The notes beneath the pieces are model-generated. The model saw only the letters and a program-made list of their open reading frames with translations, was not told where the DNA came from and searched no databases. From NCBI GenBank assembly GCA_026119855.1, contig JAOWBW010000428.1:1-64000 (forward strand): 64,000 nt of DNA. Reading direction: 5' to 3'. This document shows, piece after piece, positions 22,032-33,800 of this stretch. The position numbers and the translations under genes are program-made. This DNA comes from Campanula takesimana (lineage: Eukaryota > Streptophyta > Magnoliopsida > Asterales > Campanulaceae). Positions within the stretch are counted from its first letter, which is position 1. Each line of letters starts with the position of its first letter.

Positions 22032-25000
22032 TTACATGAAGTATGCTTTAAGATGGATAGCATTCCACGGTCTGGGGATTCTCACACCTTCGACGGTTGA
22101 TAACCAATATGCCCCCTTTCCTGCGTCTGCATCTATTAAGTAAGGTCCTTCCCATTTTGGTGCCAACTTGCCAGCATTGAGCTCTCTTGTATTCTGAACA
22201 ACCTTTCTCAACCCCAAGTCACCAATTTGGAACTTTCTTACTCTGACATTTTTGCTGTTAGATCTTGCAATTCTCTGCTGGTATGCCGCCATCCTGATCT
22301 TTGCCAAGTCTCTCAAATCATCTACGGTATCAAGATCTTGAGCCAAGATGATACTATTTTGCTCCGGAGTTATCAACCCGTATCTCGCTAAAGGGATGAC
22401 AACTTCAGCAGGAATGACCGATTCTGATCCAAAAACTAGAGAGTATGGACTCTGGCCCGTTGCATTCTTGGGTGTTGTTCTATCAGCCCATAAGACGAAA
22501 GGCAATTCTTCAACCCATCTCCCCTTCTTTTGATCCAATCTCTTTTTTAGGTTGGAAATAATGATCTTGTTGCTAGACTCAGCTTGCCCATTTGCTTGAG
22601 GGTGCACTGGAGAAGATGTCCCCATCTTAACTCCCCATCTTACGAGAAAATCTTGAGTCTTCTTGCTTATGAATTGGCAACCGTTGTCACATATTATTTC
22701 CTAAGGGATGCCAAACCTGCTGAAGATATTTTTCTTAATGAAAGATATCACTTCCTTGTCACGAACTTGAGCATAGGCCTCAGCTTCAATCCATTTGAAA
22801 AAGTAATCTGTCATTGCTAATAAAAACACCTTTCCTCCAGGAGCTTTAGGTAATTTCCCAACAATATCCATTCCCCAAGTCATGAAGGGCCAAGGGGATA
22901 GAATAGGATGCATCATTTCTGCAGGCTGGTGCAAGATGTCACCATGTCTCTGGCAAGAATCACACTTCTTAGAGTATTCTGCTGCATCTTGACGCATGGT
23001 CGGCCAATAATACCCCATCCTAAGAGCCTTGGTGTACAAACTCCTGCCCCCTGAATGATTTCCACATAGACCTTCATGAAGCTCTTTTAAGATTGCCACA
23101 GCTTGCTCCGGTTCCAAACACCTTAAGTAAGGCCCTGCAAAAGATTTTCTAAACAAGACATTATCAATCAACAAATATCTTGCATTCCTTACCCTGAATG
23201 CTCTTGCATTCTTCTCCTGTGTTGGGATGGTACCATCTTGAAGATATTTGACTATTGGGGAGATCCAAGATGGTTCATTTTGTGCTTCCTGTATGTCTTT
23301 GTCTATGCAAGATAACTCCATTCTATCTATGGCTGGAATGTTGACATGGATAATTGGTATGTTGGTTTGAGTCAGACTTTTGAAAGCGGAGCCAAGGTTG
23401 GCTAGAGCATCTGCTTGTGAATTCTCTTCCCTGGGAATCTGTTCTATCTTGAACCTTTGGAATTTACTGGCCAAGGTCTTCACTACTTCCAAGTATGACG
23501 TCATCTTTGTGTTCTTAGCTGCATAAGATCCGTTAAAATGATTGACTAATAACAATGAATCACAATATACCTGGATGACCTTGATGTTGAGATCTAGTGC
23601 TACAGTTAATCCTACTATGAGGGCTTCATATTTTGCCTCATTATTGGTAGCTTTGAAATCACAACTAATAGCCTGTGGTATAATGTCCCCTTGTGGCGAT
23701 TTTAGAACAATTCCAAGACCTGTTCCCCTCATATTTGATGCCCCATCAGTGTACAATGTCCATTCAGCCATGGTGTCACCATCTTGGAGTTGCTGGACTT
23801 CTATGTCTACTTCTGGTTGCATGCTTGTACTGAAATCCGCCACAAAATCTGCAAGAGCTTGTGATTTTATCGCCGTCCTTGGTTCATACTTGATATCATA
23901 AGTGCTTAGTTGAACTGACCACTTTGCCATCCTACCTGACATTTCTGGTTTCCTCATAACATTCTTTAGGGGATAGTTAGTACGAATATATATAACATGA
24001 GTTTCAAAATAATGTCTTAACTTGATTGAAGCAGTAATTAAAGCTAGTACTAACTTCTCAAGATGGGAGTACCTGGTTTCCGCATCAAGAAGAGTCTTAC
24101 TTACATAATAAATGGGATATTGGGCACCATCCTGCTCTCTAACCAAGACTGCACTTACTGCTGTTTCTGACACGGCAAGATATGCATATAGTGGCTCGCC
24201 TTCTTCAGGTTTGACCAATAGCGGTGGTGTTGATAGGTATTCTTTCAGATCTTGGAAGGCTTTCTCATGCTGTTGAGTCCATTCGAACTTGCTATTCTTC
24301 TTTAAGATGTCATAGAAGAGCTTGCATCTTTCAGAAGATTTAGAGATGAATCTGTTGAGCGCTGCCACCTTCCCAGTTAATCTTTGCACTTCTTTAACAG
24401 ATCGAGGTGATGCCAAGTTGATGATAGCTCTGATTTGCTCCGGGCTCGCCTCGATACCTCTTTGTGTTACCATATAGCCTAGAAACTTTCCAGACCTCAT
24501 TCCAAAATTACACTTGGTTGGATTCAGTTTCATGTTGAAAGCATCTAAGATGTTGAATGCTTCTGTAAGATCTCGGACGTGATTCTCTGCTTTCTTTGAC
24601 TTTACCACCATGTCATCGATGTATACCTCCATGGTATCGCCAATTTGATCTTTGAACATCATGTTGACCAGCTTCTGATATGTTGCACCTGCATTTCTTA
24701 GTCCAAAAGGCATAGCAATATAACAATATATACCTGAGGGTGTAATAAAGGCGGTGTGTTCTTGGTCAGACGGTTCCATCTGAATCTGCTGAAATCCTGA
24801 AGATGCATCCATAAACATCAAGATCTCGTGTCCCGATGTTGCGTCAACCAATGTGTCAATATGTGGCAAAGGGAAAGGATCTTTTGGGCAGGCTTTATTT
24901 AGGTCCGTGAAGTCGACACAAACTCTCCATTTTCCCCCTCTCTTCTCTACCACAACTACGTTAGCCAACCATTTTGGATATTCTGCTGCTCTGATCATCT

Positions 25001-25328
25001 TTGCTTTCAACAACTTGTCAACTTCATCTTTGATGATCTGGTTCCTTTCTTGAGCAAATTTCCTTCTTTTCTGGTGAACTGGCTTAAAAGATGGGTCGAT
25101 GTTGAGCTTGTGGGTTATAACGTCTTTGCTTATTCCTGTTATGTCTTCATGCTTCCAGGCAAAACTCTTGACTCTTTCTCTCAAAAGAGTCATTAGTTCT
25201 TCTTCAAATTGAGCTGGTACATCTTGTCCTATCAACACCTTCAAGTCTGGATTTGAGGAGTCTAATAATACTTCTTTCACATCATGCTCCCTTGCCTCCA
25301 ATACCTGACGTGCTTTCTTCTGTAATTG
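22032..25328 (-). pseudogene. Pol region: RT, RNase H, second RNase H, integrase
   Basis: In frame with the upstream gag-protease ORF and separated from it only by the UAG at 25329-25331. RT shows RVCVDFTDLNKACPKD, MPFGLRNAGATYQ and the catalytic YIDDMVVKSK. The first RNase H follows (RYSHLEKLVLALITA). A second, archaeal-like RNase H is marked by LYTDGASNMRGTGLGIVL and NNEAKYEALIVGL. Integrase has an H-H-C-C zinc-binding region (CDSCQRHGD) and DYFFKWIEAEAY. A UAG at 22701-22703 interrupts the integrase core within FGIP-stop-EIICDNG, where the family normally has Gln, so this is a C-to-T nonsense change. The remaining integrase reads on to 22032. The copy is therefore probably defective. Confidence 0.92.
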
Positions 25329-27719
25329 CTATGCTTGTCTCGGAGATGTTGACGCCTTCATTGAAGTCATGTAACAGTTCTTGGCCATCTGCTGATCACT
25401 AAAGATTGTAATAACTCCCCAAGGTGTAGGCATCTTCAGACACTGATGATAAGTTGATGGTACAGCCTTCATAGCATGGATCCAGGGCCTTCCCATTATA
25501 ACATTGTAGCTAGTGGCGCAGTCTATCACACAAAACCGCTCCATGGAGTTAACACCTTCCACATATACTGGAAGCATAATCTCTCCCACAGTATCCTTGG
25601 TTTCTCCGCTGAATCCCACAAGAACCAAAGTCCTCTTGGTTACGTTCTCCATTGGGATGTTCATCTCTTTCAGTGCCTCCACCGTGATAAGATTTACAGA
25701 ACTGCCCCCATCTACCAAAATTCTTCTCACCTTGCAGTTTGCAATTTGCAATGCAATCACCAGAGCATCATGATGAGGGTCTAGGACACTTTCACGATCT
25801 TCTTCTTCAAAGGTGACAGCATCTTGAGAGCCTGAATTAGGGATCTTCTTCTGAATTCTTGGCTTCTCATCTTTGGAATCTTTGGCATGTCTTTTGGCTG
25901 CAGAGTAAGAAGTACCACAAATATCAGAACCACCACTAATCATATTAATTACCTTAGTTACTGGTGGGGGAGAAGATGGTCTCTCAGGAACTGCTTCCTT
26001 ATTTTCTGCTTTGTTCTTTCTGTGACTGAGAAGCTCTTTAAGATAGCCTTTGGAAAGCAAGTAGCTCAATTCTTTTCGCAAGGCGATGCAGTCCTCGGTA
26101 AGATGTCCGAAATCTTCGTGGTAGGCACACCACTTTGATTTATCCTTCCATACTGTAGGTTTGTCATTCTTCCTTGGCCACCTTGCCTTATCTCCAAGAT
26201 TGTTCATTGCACACAAGATTCCTGCAATATCAACAGAAAAACAATAGTCGGAAATTTTTGGACAGTGAGTTTCATCTTGATCTTCATCCTCAACAGAATT
26301 GATCTTATCAGGATCGTTTCTGTGATATGGTCTGGATCTGTGATTCCTCTGGTGAGATGTTTCGATCTTCCAGTCAGGATTGTCATATGCTGAAGATTTT
26401 TCGGAGGTCTTTGACTGCTGCACCTTGTCCTCTTCAAGCCTGATGAATCTTAATGATCTGTTGCGTACATCTTCCATCTTTTTGCAAGGGTTCATCACCA
26501 ATTCTTCGTAAAATGGTGTGTCCTTCTTCAGGCCCATTCTAAATGCTTCCGTTGCCGTCGCCATATCGAGACTAGGTATCTCTAGGACTTCTTTGTTAAA
26601 TCGGTTGACGTAATCCTTCAAAGCCTCATTAGGTTGCTGAACAATGCGGTAGAGATCACTAGTAAGCTTTTCGAATTGTCTGCTACAGGAGAATTGATTG
26701 TTGAACATGTTGACAAGCTGGGCGAATGAACCAATAGATCCTGGTGGTTGACGAATCAACCACTTTAATGCAGGTCCGACCAATGTTGAGCCAAATCCTT
26801 TGCATAAACAAGCTTCCCTGTATTGCAAAGGTACTCTAACGATCTCCATCTTCTCCTGATAGTGTGCGACATGCTCTTCAGGATCGCTGCTTCCGTCATA
26901 CAACTTCATACTTGGGATGTTGAAGCCTTTGGGGATGTCGATTTGTGCTATAGCTGGAATGAAGCGTGATTGATTGTAACATGTTGGAGAAACCTGTTGG
27001 ATGGGTGGAGTGACACCAGGTACATTCATCACCAAATCTCTTAACTCTTGGAGTTGACTTGCTATATAGTTACCTGCAAATGGATTAGTGGTACGAGCAA
27101 TATTATCAAAAGAATTTGTATATTTAAAGTTACCAAACGGTAGGGTAGTGCCAGCTGAAGATGTTACAATCGTGCTGCTGGTGAAGATGGGTCCCCCTTG
27201 AGGTGTTTCAGACACATTAGGCATAGGGGATGAATAAGTGTTTCCTTCTCCTGTGAGGTCGAAGATAGTAGGAGCGACAGATGTTGGCATCATAGAAGAC
27301 GTATGTCCCAATGATGATGTAGTTTGTGCATTCACTGTTGAACTCATGGGAATGAATTCATTGAACACTGAAGAGCCAGCACCAAAATCTAGGACTCGGG
27401 GACGTATAGGAGATACTGAATCCATCATTTCAGATAAGGCCTGTTGCTCCTTCTGCATCTTTACCATGGCCTCAGCTATCAAAGATGTACTTTTGCCCTG
27501 TTGATCCAACTGGTGCTTCATCTGGGTCAGCATGTTCTTGAGCTCATGATCAGGGCTGGGGGATGGTTGCTTCTTACCTGCCCCCAACGGTGGAGGAGGT
27601 GGCAACCCACTGGAAAGCGCCGCCGACGACTTTGGAGCATTGCCCCCAGATTGAGTGCTAGTGCCAGTAGTAGGGCTGGTTGACTTGGTAATGCCGGAGA
27701 TCATAGGTTGAGTAGCCAT
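25329..27719 (-). CDS. Gag-protease polyprotein of the Tat-type element
   Basis: About 796 aa from the chosen ATG (MATQPMISG). An in-frame ATG upstream lies in the primer-binding/LTR boundary region and is less likely. The N-terminus is Ser/Thr/Pro-rich. A retrotransposon Gag domain spans the middle (YDGSSDPEEHVAHYQEKM, LKWLIRQPPGSIGSFAQL). A CCHC-like knuckle follows (CAYHEDFGHLTEDC). The protease has VDGGSSVNLI, the D-G-G variant common in Tat/Athila proteases. The ORF ends at UAG followed by CAA-UUA, a leaky-stop context, and the downstream frame continues in phase into RT. Confidence 0.92.
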   Translation of the reverse strand: MATQPMISGITKSTSPTTGTSTQSGGNAPKSSAALSSGLPPPPPLGAGKKQPSPSPDHELKNMLTQMKHQLDQQGKSTSLIAEAMVKMQKEQQALSEMMDSVSPIRPRVLDFGAGSSVFNEFIPMSSTVNAQTTSSLGHTSSMMPTSVAPTIFDLTGEGNTYSSPMPNVSETPQGGPIFTSSTIVTSSAGTTLPFGNFKYTNSFDNIARTTNPFAGNYIASQLQELRDLVMNVPGVTPPIQQVSPTCYNQSRFIPAIAQIDIPKGFNIPSMKLYDGSSDPEEHVAHYQEKMEIVRVPLQYREACLCKGFGSTLVGPALKWLIRQPPGSIGSFAQLVNMFNNQFSCSRQFEKLTSDLYRIVQQPNEALKDYVNRFNKEVLEIPSLDMATATEAFRMGLKKDTPFYEELVMNPCKKMEDVRNRSLRFIRLEEDKVQQSKTSEKSSAYDNPDWKIETSHQRNHRSRPYHRNDPDKINSVEDEDQDETHCPKISDYCFSVDIAGILCAMNNLGDKARWPRKNDKPTVWKDKSKWCAYHEDFGHLTEDCIALRKELSYLLSKGYLKELLSHRKNKAENKEAVPERPSSPPPVTKVINMISGGSDICGTSYSAAKRHAKDSKDEKPRIQKKIPNSGSQDAVTFEEEDRESVLDPHHDALVIALQIANCKVRRILVDGGSSVNLITVEALKEMNIPMENVTKRTLVLVGFSGETKDTVGEIMLPVYVEGVNSMERFCVIDCATSYNVIMGRPWIHAMKAVPSTYHQCLKMPTPWGVITIFSDQQMAKNCYMTSMKASTSPRQA

Positions 27720-27754
27720 TTCGAAGCGGCAATTCAATAGATTTTTTAAAACCA

Positions 27755-27777
27755 GGGCCCCTCGGTGGGCGCAAAAC
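27755..27777 (-). other. Probable primer-binding site
   Basis: On the minus strand directly after the 5' LTR: GTTTTGCGCCCACCGAGGGG. Similar GCGCCCACCG-containing sites occur next to the 5' LTRs of other plant gypsy elements. The tRNA was not identified. Confidence 0.6.
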
Positions 27778-28339
27778 TGTTTTGGTAGAAAAAACAATGA
27801 AGTTTGATCTTAATTGGAAATCAAAAAATAAAGGAGGGACGGATGGAGTTTAATCTAAAGAATTGAAAGAATGACTCAAAGATGTAACGAGGAAAGCCCT
27901 TGAGACAATAATCTCGCCGGCACAAAACCTCGGGAGGTGATTAAGAGCACCTTCCTTCCCCAAACGGTTGTATTAATCACAGTAACTTTTGAGAACAATG
28001 GAGGTTTACAAGAGCTCTAGGCATATGTGAGTGTGTGTTTGGTGTACCTCCATGTCTTTATTTATATACACTTCTAGATAACAAAAAACTCTAATACTAA
28101 AAATAACTAACTATCCTATCAACCCGGGCCTCATTCTCTTGACATGGTTGACGTGGTCAAAAGGCCTCATATGGCTGTTAAAATGATTTATCCCATGTGC
28201 TTAATTGCTGTTCACCACCTGCAAAAATTATTATCGAAATAGTGAATAATTAGCAATGTAAAATATACCTGTCGTTCAAGGCGTTGCAATCTTTGAAGGG
28301 AGTCGAAAGTAGACACATCTTGAAATTTTACCCACAACA
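27778..28339 (-). repeat. 5' LTR of the Tat-type element
   Basis: 562 bp, same length as 19227-19788, about 98 percent identical by eye. Followed on the plus strand by the target duplication CCCGT. Confidence 0.93.
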
Positions 28340-28344
28340 CCCGT

Positions 28345-28719
28345 CACCACCACAACCTAGATCCGGCCACCACCACAACCCAGATCCACCCGCCTCCACC
28401 ATCCAAATCATGCGAATGTCTTAATCGATCTGCAACAAAAATCCCCAATAAAATGATATACCCCTATCTTTCACACACTGGATTCGAATCTCCATCCAAA
28501 AAAGCAAAAACGACACCCATCATAGTGTATTGAAGATCAAAATTACACCCCTATCTTGGTTAATTTAATTCTTTTGGAAATGGAGGTGATGATTTTAAAT
28601 TAGGCTTCATGGAAGCATAATGAAAGCCGATTATTTAGGCTTCACAGTAGGCAACCTTAATTTATCTTGGGCAAGGATAATTTTTATTTTTTTTAATTAA
28701 TGGCAACGAGATAATATTA
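28345..28719. other. Helitron interior right of the LTR retrotransposon
   Basis: Continues the sequence broken at 19226. CACCACC- and GATCC-rich at first, then AT-rich. I see no intact ORF or further element ends. Confidence 0.45.
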
Positions 28720-28943
28720 CTCTCTCCCTCCAGAATTAATATTGTTAGTTTCACTTGATATGGGGATAAAAAAAGTATTGTGAGTATGAAAAACAAATTA
28801 TGAGAGAAAAATGAGTAGAGAGTTTTTGTTTTGAGAATGATAAGTATGTCGCATTTTGTCTATTTTAAGTGATAAATCCACTAAAAACTCTTAAAATTAA
28901 GACATAAAAAATAAGAACTTTAAATAAATTGGAATGGAGGTAG
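28720..28943. mobile_element. Stowaway-type MITE
   Basis: Left end CTCTCTCCCTCCAGAATTAA, right end 'aattggaatggaggtag', TA on both sides. The TA at 28944-28945 is shared with the next MITE, so the two are directly adjacent. Confidence 0.7.
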
Positions 28944-28945
28944 TA

Positions 28946-29128
28946 CTTCCTTCGCTCCGGACTAAGGTTATTAAGAAAAAATAGAAGAGTGAATGTGGTT
29001 AGAGAGTTTTTATTATGAGAGTGATAAGTGGGTTCCATTGTCCATTTTAAATAACAAAACAACTAAAAACCTTAATATATGATAAAATAAAATAAAAAAG
29101 TAAAAACCTTAATCTGAGACGGAAGGAG
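28946..29128. mobile_element. Stowaway-type MITE
   Basis: Left end CTTCCTTCGCTCCGGACTAA, right end 'cttaatctgagacggaaggag', flanked by TA. It shares internal motifs ('aagagtgaatgtggttagagag' type) with its neighbour. Confidence 0.7.
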
Positions 29129-29185
29129 TACTATTTTAAGCACAACACAAACTAATCCTCAATTTGTTATTATAAACTACTGCTA

Positions 29186-29496
29186 CCTCCCTCCCTCCCA
29201 GCACAAGTAGGACTAAAGGAATTTTCACACTAATTAAGAAAAGTTAGTAAATATGTGGTAGAAAATGAAGAGAGAGAATGAGTGAGATAAATAGTAGTGT
29301 TAGTTGGATAAATTGAGTGGTGGAAAATGAACAGAGAGAATGAGTGAGATAAATAGTAGTGTTTGTTGAATAAATTGGGTGGTGAAAAATAAAGAGAAAA
29401 TGAGTGGGGTTGAAACATTTCTATTTTGGGCAGTCTCACTTTTAATGGGACGAACCAAAAGGGAAAGAAGTCTCACTTGTGCTGAGACGAAGGGAG
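29186..29496. mobile_element. Stowaway-type MITE with internal repeats
   Basis: Left end CCTCCCTCCCTCCCAGCACA, right end 'cttgtgctgagacgaagggag', flanked by TA. The interior holds three copies of 'agagagaatgagtgagataaa'-like sequence. Same family as 15509-16963. The ORF read across it is an artefact. Confidence 0.8.
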
Positions 29497-29499
29497 TAT

Positions 29500-29679
29500 A
29501 TGTTTAGTCAATAAAATTAATAGCACTACTTTGATATTGTATTTGCCATTAAATTTTCAAATTGTTAACACTAACGGAGCGAGTGTTATTTTAGGACGTT
29601 ATATAGAAAAGATGACTAGTTTTTGTTTTTGTTTTTTATTTCTTTTAATATAGCGTATAAAAATTGATGGGGAGGAAGC

Positions 29680-29710
<31 letters not shown>

Positions 29711-30408
29711 GCAAATTCATTTTAGAGAAAGAGGCTATTGCCACTACATATTACACTCATCCACTACATATCATTAATTTTAGGGGATTTAATAATTATA
29801 TTGACCCAAATGTCCCTTTAAATTCTTACCTTCTTTTTATATATTGAATCCATTTTGAGCAAAAGTATAAATGAAAATATTGAAAGTTAATTTTAAAATT
29901 ATCAAATTGAATGTGGGTAATTTGGAAAACTAAAACAAAGAGTAGATAAAAATATGAAAATGTAAATTATGATTTTTATTAAATACAATATGTTGAGAAT
30001 TGAAATTTTGAGAACTAATTATAAATGACCAAGAGGAAAAAGGCATGAATTGATGAACATGAAGTGATTGGCTGGGCCACACCTCGACGAAAAATTCACA
30101 AAATCTTAATTTTTGATCAATGGACAAGCCTAAATCGACAAGAAACCGAAAAAATAATGAGGGGCAAAAGTACATGTTGGAAGCTCCCCTAGTTCGGGGG
30201 AATTTTGTGTTAAACACAAAAATTTACTCACCATTAATTTTAAATTAAATTAGCAATAGTTTTTATGTGAAAATAATTGTTTTTAATTTGATTTTTTTTC
30301 ATTTGTTGGTCAAAGTTTTATGAATATATTATTTTTGAGTTGATAAGACCATTTTTACAGAGCCGGGGAAGTGAAATTTTCGAAAACTGTTTTCTTTTTG
30401 GTTAATTA
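29500..30408. other. Noncoding Helitron interior
   Basis: AT-rich. A poly-T tract lies at about 29681-29710, followed at 29736 by 'ggctattgccactaca', the same terminal motif as at 1305-1320, so an element end is likely there. No supported gene. Confidence 0.4.
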
Positions 30409-30640
30409 TTCCCTCTATGTCGCTCATATTGGCCACGTTTTACCTTTTGATCAACACAAGTTAACTTTGACCAATCATTAGTGTCAATGAAATCATCCTA
30501 ATGATATTGTAAAAATTACTATTGATAAATTACTAAGGGATTTATCAATGACAATTTTTAGAATTTTATTAGTATGACTAGATTGACTTTAATGTTTGGT
30601 CAAAACTCAGTTGTTTTGACCAAAAAAATCAAACGTGACT
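30409..30640. mobile_element. Diverged Stowaway-type MITE
   Basis: The left end 'attccctctatgtcgctcat' and inverted internal arms ('gaccaatca...' against 'tggtcaaaactcagttgt') support a foldback element. The right terminus is degraded. It lies just inside the right end of the Helitron. Confidence 0.45.
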
Positions 30641-30833
30641 AATAAGAAATCATATTGTCGCCGTGCATACGGGTACTGGTACTACTATTGCTAGTCAATT
30701 AAAACATGACAATGACTATTAACTAAAATGCAATTTACCCAGCTAACTAATGGGGTCAATATATGCGTGTATATCATGATTCGTCCACCTTTTAACCTTG
30801 GCCTCGTGGCATGAGGTTAATTAAAATCTAACA

Positions 30834-33800
30834 ATGGCCCCGTCTAAGAAGAGCAAAGCGAAAAGCAATTCAACCATTACCGAGTCAACTCAGTCTCCGT
30901 CGTCTACAGCTATCAAATCGCCGGCATGTTTGCGTTTCATCCCTCCCTCATCGGTCGCCATCACCATTCACGCCAAGCCCGGTTCCAAAATCGCCGCCGT
31001 AACTGGTACGTTCTCCATTCAGATCGCTCCTTCAATCAATCAATCAATTTAAATTTGCCGTTGTTTCCGTGAATTTTCCATTACATAATTTTGTGTAATT
31101 AATTGTTTTGCTAAACCAAATTTGTACGTAGATATCAACGATGAAGCATTAGGGGTTCAAATTGACGCTCCTGCAAAGGATGGTGAAGCTAACGCCGCGC
31201 TCCTTGACTACATAAGCTCTGTAAGCCCTTCTCTTTCTGTCGTCTAATTAATTTGAAAAATAATGTTTTTTTTTTTTTTTTTTGCCGAGCTTGATTTAAA
31301 ATTATTGCACTGTTCATGAAGGTGCACATTCAAAACATATTCTGTAATTTTTCTGTTTATAATACTCATTTTTATTGCTGTTGAATTCTTCTTTTTGCTG
31401 CTAATGCTAGTTCGGTGCGCATCAATGGCTATTGGGACAATTGATATGTATTTTATTTATTTATTTATGTTTTCTTTCTGTTGCTCCGAGGACTAAATCA
31501 ACCAAAAATATGATGCTGCTAATTTAAATTCAACCTTGTATAATGTTTTAGATGGCCTTCGTTGGTGATAAAATTAAAGCCATATTTTTACTGAGATAAC
31601 CAAATTTCTTTTCTACTGGTAGGAGCAGTATTGAATCATGAAATTTGAAATTAATGGCTATTCTCCCATGCACCATTGTCGTTACCTTTTCTTAATCATG
31701 AAAAGGTAGTTAGATTGATACAGAAATATGACAAGAAGGGCGGGGAATACATTCAAAAGTCAAACAAAATAAGGACCAAAATAACTAAGGAATCAAGGAT
31801 TCTAAGTCCTAACTGAAGACCAACGAGATGTCGATTCGTTTTTCTATCCTAAGATTGGTTTTTCTTTTCTTTCTATTTTGTTTTTATTTCCAAAATTTAT
31901 TCCCACCTATTTCTTCTTAGCTTTCACATTTTATTCCGTACCTCTTTTCGTTGACGATCCCATATGACGATTCATGTTAGCCAACCCCAAATCATTTTGG
32001 GACTAACGCTTTGTTGTCGTTGTATTCCTAATTTCCACACCATAAAACAATGAAACTAATCTGCCATGAAATACCTAGAGCATCACTACCTGTTCAAGGG
32101 TTGTCCTAGTGGGTCTAAGGCTACAGGTAAGTGTGGGGTAGTTTTGCTACGCATTACAGGTCACATAGTCCGATGGGATGGAAAGGAGGATGGAAGTGCA
32201 GTGTAAGGTTTGTCAGAGATTTTGTGAAAGCATTTTAGCTGGACAAATTATCATCATGATGTACTCTTTATGTGGATGCTTTGAGCTTGGGCGAAGTGTT
32301 TAGTTTTCCCTCTCTTTCTCTTGACTCATAATGGTAGTACTGGGAGCAATTTCACAAATTAAAACGTGACAGATAAGAATACCGAGTTGAACGGGAGACC
32401 TACTTGAAGGGTAAAAATATGTGCAGCTTGAGAGAAATTGCAAAAGAGAAGGAGATGCAGGGAGCAGTGAGGCAGCCTGCAGATGAAGTGAAGAGGGTAC
32501 CCAGAGTCTCTCAGGTTTGTAGCTTGGTCCAGGTAGTGAATAATCTCTTAGTCATAATCTTAATTTAGGTAGGAACCAGAGTCACCACCCTGGTTGACTC
32601 CTCTGCTATTGAAAATGATGTGAATTGATAATGTGTGTAGCGTTGGGAACTTGGTTTGTAGCAATATGGCTTGTAGGTGAAGAACTTTTAACATCTTCCG
32701 GGGAACCAGTCTATAAGGCATAAACTATAAGATCTCGAGATGTACATGCGAGGAGCCTGTTCAAGCGGAACTGCTATGGTGATAAAGAAATCAAATTATT
32801 TCAGGATGTGAATTTGAAAATGATTCTTGGTGCAACTTCTTGTTGAAAACACCATTCCTATCCATGCAGTTAAGGACCACATGTGCATATAGAGAGCCGC
32901 AGCATTTGCAGTGATTGCTAATGGATGTCAAAAAGAGCTACGCAACTTGCATTTGCATCATTTGGTAGTGTAGTAAAAAAAAAAGCTACTCAACTTAATT
33001 TGGCCTTTTTCCGTTTCACTTGTACCTGCCAAACCTTTTGAATTCATGTTTATAGCGATTTGGAAAAGTTAGGCCAAATTATACAATCCTTCGTACCTGA
33101 ACCAGCATTTTAGGGGCAAAACTCTTGAGCGCAACACTAGCGGAGTTAAATTTTGTAAATTATACGACGACAACAACAACAAAGCCCGTGTCCCAAAATG
33201 ATTTGGGATTGGCTAGCATGAACCGTTATATGGAATCATCAAAGAAAAAGGTTAATTTTTTTTTTTTTTAAATTAAAGTAAAATTAAACTTCAAAAAATC
33301 AAAAGCTAAGGGGAAAGGATTTTTATTTATTTATTTATTTTTTTTTTTTTTGGGGGGGGGGGGCGGGGAACATGGAAAATAGAAGAAAAAACATTTTTTT
33401 TAAAATTATAAATACAAATAAAATTACAATTCAAACCCTATCATCTACATGAAAATTCTCGTTATTGCAGCCATGACTATAAAATCTATTGCTATTCACT
33501 AGTATCTGATTTTCAGTCATTTACACTGTAACTGTTTTAGACTTACTACTCCCTCCATCCCAGAGTAAGAGTCCTATTTTCCTTTTTAGTCCGTCCCAGA
33601 GTAAGAGTACTATTCCTAAAATGGCAAAATTTGAATAGTGTCTTTTATACATATGCCATTATAAAGTTGATATATTTACAGAAAAACCTCTCCTTGTGTG
33701 TCTTGGCCTATAGGAGTAGAATGTAATTTTACACTCTCTCTCTCCTGATTTCTACCCAGTTGCAATTGTTTATTATCTTTAAGCACTTTTCTTAATAAGC

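Larger units (their letters stand above)
19227..28339 (-). mobile_element. Tat-type Ty3/gypsy LTR retrotransposon
   Basis: Two 562-bp LTRs bound the element, with a 5-bp duplication CCCGT at 19222-19226 and 28340-28344. Gene order on the minus strand is Gag, protease, RT, RNase H, a second RNase H-like domain, integrase, so it is Ty3/gypsy. The second RNase H and the antisense gene between integrase and the 3' LTR are features described for the Tat lineage (for example Grande). I count about 11 differences between the two LTRs (about 2 percent), suggesting a fairly young insertion. It interrupts the Helitron. Confidence 0.93.
17003..30694 (+). mobile_element. Helitron with nested insertions
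   Basis: Starts TCTATATATAAAAATAGG directly after '..ggataa' and ends with CTAG (30691-30694). About 20-30 bp before the end is a short hairpin, CCGT-gcat-ACGG, in 'gccgtgcatacgggtac'. TC start, hairpin plus CTRR end, and insertion between A and T are the Helitron hallmarks. The uninterrupted copy A (12008-12640) reads '..ggataaccagttgaaacat', matching the two flanks '..ggataa' and 'tcaattaaaacat' joined together. Removing the Mutator-like element (17185-19069) and the LTR retrotransposon (19227-28339) leaves about 2.7 kb of Helitron, which itself contains MITEs. No Rep/helicase ORF is visible, so it is non-autonomous. Confidence 0.85.

Noticed and set aside
29230..29439. 69-aa minus-strand ORF with internal repeats
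   Set aside because: It is a reading of the repeated interior of a Stowaway MITE.
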